A stretch of 64,000 bases of DNA, taken from DATHZQ01 sp965216945. Its GTDB lineage: Bacteria > Actinomycetota > Acidimicrobiia > Spongiisociales > UBA5794. The stretch covers positions 3,162,001 through 3,226,000 of the forward strand of contig CBDCGU010000003.1 in assembly GCA_965216945.1 (NCBI GenBank), in the 5' to 3' direction. The notes under the pieces were generated by a model. It searched no databases, had not been told where the DNA came from, and was given only the letters and a program-made list of their open reading frames with translations. Made by a program: the position numbers and the translations under genes. Below are positions 18,350-27,043 of this stretch, one piece after another. Within the stretch, counting starts at the first letter, position 1. Every line of letters starts with the position of its first letter.

Positions 18350-21336
18350 GTCGCAAATCCCTCCGCGCCCTCGGGTTGTGCAGGACACACGGTGCGTACG
18401 GGGCACCGTTCGCAGGCCGCAGACGGGAGCGGTGTCCAGTCTTCGGCGCAGATGCCCTCGGCGGCGGCGGCCAGCCTCCGGCTCACGTCGTCGAGGTTTG
18501 CGGTGTCGAAAGCGCGAACGCTGACCGAACGCTGAGCCCGGCTTGCGTAGGGATACCAGAACTCCGCCGCCACGGGGATGCCGAGGGTCGACAGGACCGG
18601 ATCATCGGCGCTCGCCAGCAGGTAGAAGCCCAGTTGAAGCGACTCTGCCGCCGTTGCCTTGGTCATCACCGTCGAGCCGGTCTTGTAGTCGACGATACGC
18701 AGCGCACCGTCCCGGCCTTCGACACGATCGATGTAGCCCACCCAAGGGGTACCACCGATCTCGGCAGACACCTCGTGCTCCACCGCCACCACTGCGCCCG
18801 CCCCCGGCCACCGTTCGTAGAGCGACTCGAGGGTCACCGCCGCACGCCGCAGCCAGGCCTCCGCAAACGGATCGCCGCCGAACTCATCCGCATCGAAACG
18901 GTCCAGCAGAGCCGTCAGCGCCTCCCGGAGCGTTCCGTGCGGCTGCGCAGCCTCGAGGGCCGCACGTTCGGTGGTTTCGAGCACTCCGTGCACCAACCTG
19001 CCCATCGCGGCATGGGGGCCCGCAGCGTTGCCGATGCCGAGCCGCCGGCTCAGGGCATACCGGCGCGGGCATTCGGTGTATGCGTCGGCTTGGGTGGGCG
19101 ACAGCTTCGGCGTCGGTCCGATCAACCCGTGGTCCGGTCCGCGGGGCCGGATGCCGGCGAACGACCAAGGATCCCGCATGCGCCAGCGAGGTCCCCGGGC
19201 CAGCACGTCGATCGCAGCGAGCCGCTGCACCTCGCTGCGAGTGGGATCCGACGCCCGGCGTCGGAGCGTCGCCTCCGCCTCGGCAGCGGTGACGGGTTGG
19301 CGGTCGAGCTGCGGGGACGTGGCCGCCGCCTCGACCGTCGCCGTTCCGGCAACGAGGGCCAGGAAGCGAGACGGCACGCCCCGGCCCTCCTCGAACCCCG
19401 TCGATGTCGCCGTCCACACGACACGCTGCGCCGCTCTGGTCATCGCGGTGTAGGCCAGCCGGCGTTCTTCCTGGAGTCGAAAGCGGCGATAGGCGGCCGG
19501 CTCGTGTGGCACGTCCGGCAGAAGATGGCGAACGCCGAGGAGGGAGTCGCGCAGACGCAAGTCGGGGAAGACCCCTTCGACGGCGTCGGCGATGAAGACG
19601 ACGTCGAACTCGAGGCCCTTGGCCTGGTGGAGTGTGGTGACCGTCAAGCGGTCGTCGTCCGGGAGCCGGTAGCTGAGCAGCGGGCGGGCTTCGAACTCCT
19701 CGTCGACGACAAGTCGCTGGTACTCAGCCAGCGTCCCGTGCGGGTTGCGTTCGTTCCACCGGCCGAGCACCTGGCTCAGCGAAGCCCAAGCGGCCCGCTC
19801 GCTCGCTCGACCCGGGTCCGTGGCGACGATGGCGAGTTGGGGCAAGGACGACCACACACGCCACACGCCTTCGGTGGCGGTGGCGGTCATTGCCCACGAC
19901 GGGTCTTCGACGAGTTCGGCCAGCGCCACCAGCGATGGTCGGCCGGCTGCAAGAGCTCGAGTGAGGCTGGATCCCTTGCGAGCCCCCGTGCGCTCGATGT
20001 CGCGGAGCGTCCCCAACGGCATGGCGAACCACGGGCCCAGGAGTATGCGGCGCAGGGCGCGGACTGCCTCGAATTCGTCGCCGCACGTGGCGGCCACCAG
20101 GTCCAGCACGAACCGGGCGGCAGGTTGCTCCGCCAGCCGGGAGGCAGGTGGGTCGTGGGCGATGCGCAGCCGGTGGAGCGTGCGTGACAGTTCGGGCAGC
20201 AGTCTCCGCTTGCTGCGCACGAACACGGCCATCCTGGAATAGGGCACGCCGTGTTCGAGATGGAGGCGGAGCGTCTCACCGCCGATCCACTCCGCTTCTG
20301 CCGTCTGCTGCTCGAAGATGTGAACGTCGACACGGCCGTCACCGGGTGCCGGGGTCACGGTGCCGGCGGCTCCGGGGAGGTCGCGGGACGTCACCCGTAC
20401 CGCAGCTTCGAGGATGGCTGCCGGGGTCCGGAACGACGTGGTCAGCACGATCCGTCTCGCCGGACCGCCTGCCCGGTTGCGGAACACGCTCGGGAAACGG
20501 TCCACGTTCTGGACGGCCGCGCCACGAAAGCTGTAGATCGACTGGTACGGATCGGCGGCAACGGTGAGGTTGCGATCCGGGCCTGTCAGGGCTGCAAGCA
20601 GGCGCACTTGCGCCTCGGTGGTGTCCTGGTACTCGTCGACGAGCACGTACCGATGCGGCGTCACCGGCCGGGGTGCGGCCTCTGCGATGAATGCCGCCTC
20701 CGAGAGCAGGGTTCCATAGTCGATGCGTCCGCGGTGTCGCAGCTCGGCTCGATAGCTCTCGACGAAGGCCGGGAGGCCCCGCCAGTCGTCGCGCGTTTGT
20801 GCAATGGCGGCGATGTCGACCGGTTCCAGCATCTGCTCGCTCGCCCTGAGGAGGAAGTCGGTCACCTCTTCCGCAAACGTCGTTGTGCGCAACAGCCCGC
20901 GAAAGGCCGGCGACCAAATGTCGGGCGGCGATGCGCTCAGCAGCTCGCGAACGAGTGCGGCTTGCTCCGGTCCCGTCAGGATCTGCGGAGGGTCCGTCCA
21001 GCCGCGACGCGTGGCGTGACGTTCGACGATGCCGGCGGCCAGCGAGTGGAAGGTCGCCGTCGCCACAGGAGGTGCCGAGCCCGGCACGGCTACACGCATG
21101 CGCTCCTCCAGATCGGCTACGCCGCGCCGTCCAAAGGAGAGGGCGATCACATGCTCGGCCGGCACGGCCCGGTCGGTGACCAGGTGACGGGCACGGCGGA
21201 CCAGGAACTCGGTCTTGCCCGTCCCCGGCCCGCCTACCACGATCTGCGGCCCGTCGACATCCAAGAGAGCGGCGTCCCAGCCCTCGGGGTCGATCCGCAG
21301 CTCGTCGACTGCAGCGGTTGCCGGCTCGCTCACCAT
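18346..21336 (-). CDS. adnA: AdnA-type helicase-nuclease (UvrD motor plus RecB nuclease)
   Basis: First gene of the adnAB pair. Seen: Walker A GGPGTGKTEF (35-44), IALSFGRRGVADLEERM, motif II VLVDEYQDTTEAQ, LTVTTLHQAKGLEFDVVF, and a C-terminal RecB-like nuclease with VGYIDRVEG and RIVDYKTGS. Four Cys fit an Fe-S site: TECPRRYALS and AACERCPVRTVC (C-x2-C-x5-C). 996 aa. I chose ATG 21336 because TACCGT at 21348-21343 lies 6 nt upstream, implying a leaderless mRNA; an in-frame GTG six codons earlier would overlap that element. In mycobacteria AdnAB acts mainly in single-strand annealing; a role here is inferred. Confidence 0.87.
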   Translation of the reverse strand: MVSEPATAAVDELRIDPEGWDAALLDVDGPQIVVGGPGTGKTEFLVRRARHLVTDRAVPAEHVIALSFGRRGVADLEERMRVAVPGSAPPVATATFHSLAAGIVERHATRRGWTDPPQILTGPEQAALVRELLSASPPDIWSPAFRGLLRTTTFAEEVTDFLLRASEQMLEPVDIAAIAQTRDDWRGLPAFVESYRAELRHRGRIDYGTLLSEAAFIAEAAPRPVTPHRYVLVDEYQDTTEAQVRLLAALTGPDRNLTVAADPYQSIYSFRGAAVQNVDRFPSVFRNRAGGPARRIVLTTSFRTPAAILEAAVRVTSRDLPGAAGTVTPAPGDGRVDVHIFEQQTAEAEWIGGETLRLHLEHGVPYSRMAVFVRSKRRLLPELSRTLHRLRIAHDPPASRLAEQPAARFVLDLVAATCGDEFEAVRALRRILLGPWFAMPLGTLRDIERTGARKGSSLTRALAAGRPSLVALAELVEDPSWAMTATATEGVWRVWSSLPQLAIVATDPGRASERAAWASLSQVLGRWNERNPHGTLAEYQRLVVDEEFEARPLLSYRLPDDDRLTVTTLHQAKGLEFDVVFIADAVEGVFPDLRLRDSLLGVRHLLPDVPHEPAAYRRFRLQEERRLAYTAMTRAAQRVVWTATSTGFEEGRGVPSRFLALVAGTATVEAAATSPQLDRQPVTAAEAEATLRRRASDPTRSEVQRLAAIDVLARGPRWRMRDPWSFAGIRPRGPDHGLIGPTPKLSPTQADAYTECPRRYALSRRLGIGNAAGPHAAMGRLVHGVLETTERAALEAAQPHGTLREALTALLDRFDADEFGGDPFAEAWLRRAAVTLESLYERWPGAGAVVAVEHEVSAEIGGTPWVGYIDRVEGRDGALRIVDYKTGSTVMTKATAAESLQLGFYLLASADDPVLSTLGIPVAAEFWYPYASRAQRSVSVRAFDTANLDDVSRRLAAAAEGICAEDWTPLPSAACERCPVRTVCPAQPEGAEGFAT

Positions 21337-21378
21337 GCGCTCACGGTATCGCACTGGTATGACACGGACCTGAGCGTC

Positions 21379-22041
21379 TCAGATGTCGGAGACGTCCAGG
21401 GCATCGAGGAGCGCTTGTAACCGCGCTTCGACGGCGGCAACCCGCTCGCTCAAGTGGTCGATCCGGCTGGGTTCGGGTGTGACGGCGGCGGGGGAGGGAG
21501 CGGCGGGCTCCGCTGCCGGGGGAGCGCCCGCATCGAGAGCCCGCTCCGTCGTGATCACGTCCCGCCACCGGTTCTCCTTCTGGCCGGGGTGGCGTGGCAG
21601 CTCCTCGACCAACCCGGCTTTGCGCAGATCGTCGAGGCGCCGCTCGACGTCGGCCAGGTCGACGAACTCCGCGTACCGGCCGGTGCGCTGGCGGAGCTCG
21701 CCTGGTGTCTGCGGACCGCGGAGGAGGAGCACTGCCAGCAGGGCGACGCGATGATGGTCGAGCTCCAGCACGATGTCGGCGGCGTGCTTGTACTTGACCA
21801 CGCGGTCGCCGGGCCGGTGCACCATCTTGGCAAGCCCCCGGTCGGCGAGGCGGCGCAGCGTTTGGGACACGGTCGTCTCGTCGTAGGCGACGACGGGGCT
21901 GCGGTTGGAGACCTGGTTGCAGGCCACACGAACCCCGTTGAGCGACATGGGGTACTGGTCGGGTGTGGTCATCGCCTTCTCGATGAGACACCCGAGTACC
22001 CGAGCCTCTTCGGCGTCGAGCGGGAACAGATCGTGATCCAT
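21379..22041 (-). CDS. YceH/UPF0502-family winged-helix protein (DUF480)
   Basis: Protein of unknown molecular role with tandem winged-helix domains. Seen: LDAEEARVLGCLIEKAMTTP, YPMSLNGVRVACNQVSNRSP and LLLRGPQTPGELRQRTGR, hallmark blocks of the YceH family, then a Pro/Ala-rich linker and a short C-terminal coiled coil (SERVAAVEARLQALLDAL). 220 aa. ATG 22041 is chosen; TAGGTT at 22054-22049 ends 7 nt before it, again the leaderless spacing. Lies between adnA and a binding-protein gene on the same strand. Confidence 0.87.
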   Translation of the reverse strand: MDHDLFPLDAEEARVLGCLIEKAMTTPDQYPMSLNGVRVACNQVSNRSPVVAYDETTVSQTLRRLADRGLAKMVHRPGDRVVKYKHAADIVLELDHHRVALLAVLLLRGPQTPGELRQRTGRYAEFVDLADVERRLDDLRKAGLVEELPRHPGQKENRWRDVITTERALDAGAPPAAEPAAPSPAAVTPEPSRIDHLSERVAAVEARLQALLDALDVSDI

Positions 22042-22076
22042 CGGCGGCAACCTACCGGATCCTGTCACGCCGTCGG

Positions 22077-22970
22077 CTACAGACCCACCTCCTCGAGCCA
22101 CGCAGCGGCGATTTGCGTGGCGTCGCGCTGCTCGACGAGGAACTGCCGGTTCAGCTCGGTGAGTGCGCTGGTCGTGATCTTCGAGCTGATCGTGTTGATG
22201 CGGTCGACGAAGTCGTCGCCGTAGCTGTCGACGAGCTCCGTCCGGACGACCGGGACCACATTCTCGGCAGGCTGGAGTCCCCGGTCGTCTTCGAGTTGGA
22301 CGAGACCCGGGTCGAAGATGAGCGTCGAGAAGAACAGACCAACATCGATCTCACCGTTCTCGAGCGCCGCCACGGTGAGGCGCCCGCCGGCGTCCAGCGC
22401 GGTGAAGGAGATGTCCAGCCCGTACAACGTCGCGAGCCCGACCATGCAACGAGGGCGTTCCGGGCACTCGGGGGGGCCACCGAGCCGCACGGTGCCGAGC
22501 CTGGCGAGATCGCTGAGGGTGCTGATGCCGTGATCGTCGGCCATCGAGCGTCTCATGACGAATGCGTTGGTCACGTCGACAGGGGCGAGGTCCAGGACCG
22601 ACACTCCCTGCTCCTGGAAGGCAACTGCGAGCTCGGCCCGCACCGTCTCGCCGTCCGACCCCGGTTCGAGCCCGAAGCCGACCTCGAGTGCGCTCCCCAC
22701 GTACTCCGGGACCAGACCGACCGTCCCGGCCTCGAGTTCGGGCTTGACGATCTCGCGCGGCCCGATCTGTGCCCGATGCACGGCGGGATACCCATCGGCT
22801 GCCAGACCCTGGGCGTAGATCTCGCCGAGGATCTCGCTCTCGGCGAATGCGAAGGACCCGACGACGATGTCGGGGCCGTCCGTGCCCGCCTCAGACTCGG
22901 CGCACGCCGCATACGTCAGCGAGAGCACGACGATCGCAAGCAGAACGCCTTTTCGGCGGCCCGTCCGCAT
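22077..22970 (-). CDS. Glycine betaine/choline-type ABC substrate-binding lipoprotein
   Basis: Periplasm-side (surface) substrate-binding protein of the OpuAC/ProX type. Seen: ATG 22970 after GGGGAG, a signal peptide with R/K n-region and lipobox-like end LTYAAC, then IVVGSFAFAESEILGEIYAQGL and the typical GLVPEYVGSALEVGFG and VTNAFVMRRSMADDHGISTLSDLA blocks. 297 aa. No permease or ATPase gene of this transporter type is adjacent, so the binding protein is an orphan here. Ligand could be a betaine, choline or a related quaternary amine. Confidence 0.83.
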   Translation of the reverse strand: MRTGRRKGVLLAIVVLSLTYAACAESEAGTDGPDIVVGSFAFAESEILGEIYAQGLAADGYPAVHRAQIGPREIVKPELEAGTVGLVPEYVGSALEVGFGLEPGSDGETVRAELAVAFQEQGVSVLDLAPVDVTNAFVMRRSMADDHGISTLSDLARLGTVRLGGPPECPERPRCMVGLATLYGLDISFTALDAGGRLTVAALENGEIDVGLFFSTLIFDPGLVQLEDDRGLQPAENVVPVVRTELVDSYGDDFVDRINTISSKITTSALTELNRQFLVEQRDATQIAAAWLEEVGL

Positions 22971-23130
22971 GGACACTCCCCGGGGCTGAAGGTGGAACTC
23001 TCCCAACGTTACAAAAGCCCGTATGCGGTCTGCGCCGGCAAACGGACCGTTCGAATCGGCGCTTGGCCCGAGGGCAGCACGGTCCATGGGCTCTCACGTC
23101 GTTGCCGATTCGCCCGGCGGCGCATCGCGA

Positions 23131-23160
23131 AACCGGCCGGGATCGCCGCCCCGGCCGGTT
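23131..23160 (-). terminator. Hairpin terminator after tpl
   Basis: Perfect 11-bp stem (23131-23141 with 23150-23160, AACCGGCCGGG) and 8-nt loop, 17 bp beyond the tpl stop. No U-run, as is common for actinobacterial hairpin terminators. Confidence 0.65.
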
Positions 23161-23176
23161 CCACCGCTGCGTCGAT

Positions 23177-24556
23177 TCAGGCGATCGGCTCGAATCGGGC
23201 TTGGAAGAAACGCAGCTCGGGCGGCTCGTAGGTGAAGCGCAGCCCCTTGACCAGGTCGCGGTGCTCGTAGACCTCGACGATCGACTCGATCACGACGTCC
23301 ATGTGCGCCTGGGTGTAGACGCGGCGAGGGATCGCCAAACGGAAGAGCTCCAGCTTCGGGTAGTGGTGCTCATTTGTCTCGGGGTCCCGCCCCGCCGACA
23401 CGATGCCGCGTTCCATGCCGCGCACGCCGGACTCGAGATAGATCTCGGCCGCCAGGGCCTGTGCCGGGAAATCGTCCTGCGGCACGTGAGGGAGGATCGC
23501 CATCGCATCGAGGAAGATGCCGTGACCGCCGATGGGTTGGACGATCGGGATGCCCGCCTTGATGAGAGCGTTGCCGAGATACTCGACCTGACCGATGCGC
23601 GCCATGACGTGGTCGTCGGTGGACACCATCTCACGGATGCCCCGTGCCAGCGCCTCCATGTCGCGGCCCGACATGCCGCCGTAGGTGTGCAACCCCTCGA
23701 ACGCGACCAGCAGAGCACGGGCACGTCGTGCCAGTTCGGGATCGCGCAGCGCGAGAAAACCGCCGATGTTGACGAGGTTGTCCTTCTTCGACGACACCGT
23801 CGCTCCGTCGGAGTATGAGCAGATCTCCCGCACGATCTCCGAGACGGCGGTGCTCGCGTAGCCGAACTCGCGTTGCTTGATGAACCATGCGTTCTCCAGC
23901 GCCCGGGTGGCGTCGAGCATCACCAAGATGCCGTGCGCCTTACAGAGCTCGTACGTGGCACGGAGATTCTCCATCGAGATCGGCTGGCCGCCGGCCATGT
24001 TGACGTTGGTCTCGACCGAGATGTACGGGATCCTGTCGGCGCCGACTCGATCGATCAGCCGTTGCAGCTTCTGGAGGTCGACATTGCCCTTGAACGGGAA
24101 CAGGCTGGCCGGGTCGTGGGCGTCGTCGACGATCACGTCGACGAACGAGCCGCCGGCGTACTCCTGGTGGTACCGGGTCGTCGTGAAATACATGTTGCCC
24201 GGTACGTAGTTGCCCGGAGAGATCAAGATCTGGCTGAGGATGTGCTCGGCCCCGCGACCTTGGTGGGTCGGTACCAACTCCTCGTAGCCGTAGACGTCAC
24301 GCACCGCATCGACCAGGTTGTAGAAGCTGCGGCTGCCTGCGTACGCCTCGTCGCCGAGCATGAGGCCGGCCCACTGGTAGTCCGACATGGCGGACGTGCC
24401 GGAGTCGGTCAGCAGATCGATGTAGACGTCGTCGGAGCGCAACAGGAACGTGTTGTACCCCGCACCTGTGATCGCACCTTCCCGCTCCGGCCGGGTCGTC
24501 ATGCGGATGGGTTCGACCATCTTGATCTTGTAGGGCTCTGCCCAGCTCTTCCTCAT
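23177..24556 (-). CDS. tpl: Tyrosine phenol-lyase
   Basis: PLP enzyme predicted to split L-tyrosine into phenol, pyruvate and ammonia. The beta-eliminating lyase family contains this enzyme and tryptophanase; the residues separating them point to tyrosine phenol-lyase: Thr in NMYFTTTRYH (Asp in tryptophanase), Arg in GVRGMERG (Ile in tryptophanase) that binds the phenol hydroxyl, and Phe in LRFFQARF (His in tryptophanase). PLP Lys in SSKKDNLVNIGG; TDSGTSAMSD and PTHQGRGAE also kept. 459 aa, normal. RBS GGAGAAACAAC before ATG. It follows the cystathionine-lyase-like gene by 43 bp, so probably one operon; an Lrp gene is divergent upstream. Confidence 0.9.
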   Translation of the reverse strand: MRKSWAEPYKIKMVEPIRMTTRPEREGAITGAGYNTFLLRSDDVYIDLLTDSGTSAMSDYQWAGLMLGDEAYAGSRSFYNLVDAVRDVYGYEELVPTHQGRGAEHILSQILISPGNYVPGNMYFTTTRYHQEYAGGSFVDVIVDDAHDPASLFPFKGNVDLQKLQRLIDRVGADRIPYISVETNVNMAGGQPISMENLRATYELCKAHGILVMLDATRALENAWFIKQREFGYASTAVSEIVREICSYSDGATVSSKKDNLVNIGGFLALRDPELARRARALLVAFEGLHTYGGMSGRDMEALARGIREMVSTDDHVMARIGQVEYLGNALIKAGIPIVQPIGGHGIFLDAMAILPHVPQDDFPAQALAAEIYLESGVRGMERGIVSAGRDPETNEHHYPKLELFRLAIPRRVYTQAHMDVVIESIVEVYEHRDLVKGLRFTYEPPELRFFQARFEPIA

Positions 24557-24599
24557 TGTTGTTTCTCCGTTCGCTGTGGATTCTCGAGATCCCGGATGG

Positions 24600-25874
24600 T
24601 CAGACCGCTGCGAGGGCGCGGCTGAGATCCAGGATCAGGTCGTCGGGATGCTCCACGCCTACAGACAGGCGCACGAGCGAGGGGGTGATGCCGAGCCTCA
24701 GCTTGGCCTCGGCGTCGACCCCTGAGTGGGTCATGGTTCCGGGGTGCTCGGCGAGGGACTCGGTGCTACCGAGGCTGACGGCCAGCCGTATCAGCTGGAG
24801 GTTGTTGAGAAAGCGAAAGGCTCCCTCCTCTCCGCCGTCGACCTCGAACGACATCATGGCGCCCGGACCGGTGCACTGACGCTTGTAGATCTCGAAGCCG
24901 GGTTGGCCGGGTTCGAGCAACCCGAGGTAGTGAACGTCGTGGACCACCGGGTGCCCGACGAGGAAGTTGGCGATACGCTGTGCGGTCGCAGCTTGACGTG
25001 CGGTCCGGATCGACAGGGTCTCCAGGCTGCGGAGCAACAGCCAGCCGGTCAGCGGCGAGGCCATCGTTCCCAGGTAGGTGCGCAAGGCTGCCACCGGATC
25101 CACCGCCTCGTGAGTGCCCACGATGGCACCGGCCACCAGGTCGCTGTGGCCCCCGAGATACTTCGTGCACGAGTAGATCACTGCATCGGCGCCGTGCTCC
25201 AGCGGCGACTGCCACATCGGGCCGAGGAACGTGTTGTCGACCACCACCATGGGTTTCTGGTCGGGGGTGGCGTGGTCGGCGGCGATCGCGACAGCCGCGG
25301 TGATGCTGAACAGGTCGTTGGTGGGGTTGGCCGGTGTCTCGATGAGCACCATGCCGAGCTTCCCTCGTGGAGCCTGCTTGCGGAGGGCGGCTTCGATGGC
25401 ATCGCGGTCCATCGTCGCGGTGTACTCGACGGTCGTGATGCCCATCGCCGGGAGCACGTCCTTGACGAGGTGGTCGGTGCCTCCGTAGAGGGGCCCCGAG
25501 TGGAGCAACACCATGCCGGGGCGGAGATGGGCGAGCAGCGTGGTGGCGATGGCCGCCATGCCGCTGGCGAACACACGTGCCGCCTCGCCGCCGTCCCACA
25601 GCAGGAGGCGGTCTTCCAAGATCTCGAGGTCGGGGTTGTTGAGCCGGCTGTAGATCATGCCGACGTGCTCACCTTCGGCGCACTCCCGCTGCCCTGTGGC
25701 GATCTCGAAGAAGCGCTTGCCGTCTTCCGCCGTCTCGAACACAAAGGTGGAGGTCTGGAAGATCGGGCTCTTGAGGGCTCCCTCCGACCAGGCCGGCGTG
25801 TAGCCATAGCTCATCATGAGGCTCTCGGGGCGAAGCTTCCGGCCGTCCAGTGTGTCGCTCTTGGAGTCGTCCAT
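24600..25874 (-). CDS. Cys/Met metabolism PLP enzyme (cystathionine gamma-lyase/synthase family)
   Basis: PLP-dependent sulfur amino acid enzyme. Seen: YSRLNNPDLEILEDRL, the ring-stacking region SGPLYGGTDHL, ETPANPTNDLFSI, VDNTFLGP, and the PLP Lys in YSCTKYLGGHSDLVAGA, with SLGSTESLAEHP near the C-terminus. The position after Tyr in PLYGGT is Gly, whereas methionine gamma-lyases usually have Cys, so lyase on methionine is less likely. 424 aa. First gene of an operon with tpl. The exact reaction (cystathionine lyase, synthase, or another gamma-elimination) cannot be fixed from sequence. Confidence 0.8.
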   Translation of the reverse strand: MDDSKSDTLDGRKLRPESLMMSYGYTPAWSEGALKSPIFQTSTFVFETAEDGKRFFEIATGQRECAEGEHVGMIYSRLNNPDLEILEDRLLLWDGGEAARVFASGMAAIATTLLAHLRPGMVLLHSGPLYGGTDHLVKDVLPAMGITTVEYTATMDRDAIEAALRKQAPRGKLGMVLIETPANPTNDLFSITAAVAIAADHATPDQKPMVVVDNTFLGPMWQSPLEHGADAVIYSCTKYLGGHSDLVAGAIVGTHEAVDPVAALRTYLGTMASPLTGWLLLRSLETLSIRTARQAATAQRIANFLVGHPVVHDVHYLGLLEPGQPGFEIYKRQCTGPGAMMSFEVDGGEEGAFRFLNNLQLIRLAVSLGSTESLAEHPGTMTHSGVDAEAKLRLGITPSLVRLSVGVEHPDDLILDLSRALAAV

Positions 25875-26019
25875 CGCTCCGATCCTCTCCGTCGCATTCT
25901 GCGAACTGTTCGACGATATGGCGCCGTCGCCGTAGTGCCGTGCGGTATTCTTGGTAACAGCTTATGTGATATGCGACAGGATGAGCCATGATCCGTAGAT
26001 AATTCGGAAGGAGGTCGTC
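25875..26019. promoter_or_regulatory. Divergent control region between PLP operon and Lrp gene
   Basis: 145-bp spacer between two divergent genes, so it must hold both promoters. It contains a short perfect inverted repeat CGAACTGTTCG (4+3+4) near 25907-25917 and an AT-richer stretch near 25960-26010 (TTATGTGATATG, AATTCGG) against the high-GC background. Lrp/AsnC proteins usually control a divergent neighbour from such a spacer; binding here is inferred. Confidence 0.45.
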
Positions 26020-26490
26020 GTGCGGGCATTGGACCGAACGGATCGCACGATCGTGGCGCTTCTGCAGGAGGATGCGCGACGTTCCAACAAGGAACTGGCG
26101 GCTGCCGTCGGGATCGCCCCGTCGACATGCTCGGAACGGGTGCGGCGTCTCGAGGACGAAGGTGTGCTGGCCGGCTACCACGCCGACGTGGATGAGGCAG
26201 CGCTCGGTGTCGGCCTGCGGGCGCTCGTGTCGATCCGGCTTAGCCGCCATGCCGCAGACGAGGTCGATCGGTTCAGGGAGCACGCCCTGGCGATGCGGGA
26301 GGTCATCGGGCTGTGGCATGTGACCGGCGCCAACGACTTCCTCGTCCAGGTGGTGGTTCGAGACGCCGGGCACCTTCGTGACCTTGCGGTGAGCGGCTTC
26401 ACGACGCTGCGCGAGGTTGCCCACATCGAGACCGCCCTGATCTTCGAGCACGTCGGCAAGCCGGGCGTCCCGGATCTCCTGGAGGAGTGA
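26020..26490 (+). CDS. Lrp/AsnC-family transcriptional regulator
   Basis: Amino-acid-responsive DNA-binding protein. Seen: N-terminal helix-turn-helix (LDRTDRTIVALLQEDARRSNKELA, then PSTCSERVRRLEDEGVLAGYHADV) and a C-terminal RAM effector domain (HVTGANDFLVQVVVRDAGHLRDL). 156 aa, standard. GTG 26020 is preceded by GGAAGGAGG at good spacing. Divergent from the cystathionine-lyase/tpl operon, its most likely target; tyrosine or a sulfur amino acid would be a reasonable effector, but that is inference. Confidence 0.92.
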   Translation: MRALDRTDRTIVALLQEDARRSNKELAAAVGIAPSTCSERVRRLEDEGVLAGYHADVDEAALGVGLRALVSIRLSRHAADEVDRFREHALAMREVIGLWHVTGANDFLVQVVVRDAGHLRDLAVSGFTTLREVAHIETALIFEHVGKPGVPDLLEE

Positions 26491-26498
26491 GACGGTCC

Positions 26499-26984
26499 TC
26501 AGTCGAGTTGGAGCGTCGGCTGGTGGCGATCGACTTCGCCGCTTCCCAGCACGTGCATGACGTGGTAGCCACGCCGCTCCAGCTCGGGGGCGATGAGCAG
26601 CGTGCGGTGGCAGTGGCTCGGGTCGACTTCCGCACAGAGCAGCACGACAGTCGATGAGTCGATGAGTCCCTCCAACTCGGTGATGCCGGCCGAGAAGCTG
26701 TCGGATGCAGCGATCTTCTCCCAGTCCGGAGTGCCGTGTCGCAGCAGACTCGGATCTGACGGCCTTCCGCCGAGCCGGTCACCGAGCCAGCGGTACCCCA
26801 TGTTGAACGCGGCAGCGAGACGGGTGAGCTCGTCCTTCGTGAAGTCGGGAGCACGCCTCGAATACGGCGTCGAGCGCACGTCCACGATCATCCCGATGTC
26901 GTGGGATCCCAGGCGAGCGGCAAGAGCGGCGAAGTCGGTCGTGCCGTGTCCGATGGTGTAGACGGTCTTCCGGGCGACGGACAC
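26499..26984 (-). CDS. DUF488 family protein
   Basis: Small cytosolic protein of unknown function. Seen: TVYTIGHGTTDF, VDVRSTPYSRRAPDF, YRWLGDRLGGRP and the late VVLLCAEVDPSHCHRTLIAPEL-type Cys-His block, all hallmarks of DUF488, whose fold suggests nucleic-acid or nucleotide binding. I chose GTG 26984 (161 aa) because GAGGAG lies just upstream; the frame extends 63 codons further without family similarity. Convergent with the Lrp gene (8 bp apart), divergent from gdh (59-bp spacer). Confidence 0.82.
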   Translation of the reverse strand: MSVARKTVYTIGHGTTDFAALAARLGSHDIGMIVDVRSTPYSRRAPDFTKDELTRLAAAFNMGYRWLGDRLGGRPSDPSLLRHGTPDWEKIAASDSFSAGITELEGLIDSSTVVLLCAEVDPSHCHRTLLIAPELERRGYHVMHVLGSGEVDRHQPTLQLD

Positions 26985-27043
26985 CCGACTCCTCGTGCCG
27001 CGAACCGGTAGGGTACCGGCGCCGGCGGCGAGGGAGGAACCGA

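Noticed and set aside
23177..24556. Tryptophanase as identity
   Set aside because: Thr, Arg and Phe at the three discriminating positions match tyrosine phenol-lyase instead.
24600..25874. Methionine gamma-lyase as identity
   Set aside because: The Cys usual in the LYGCT motif is Gly here; kept as cystathionine family without a firm reaction.
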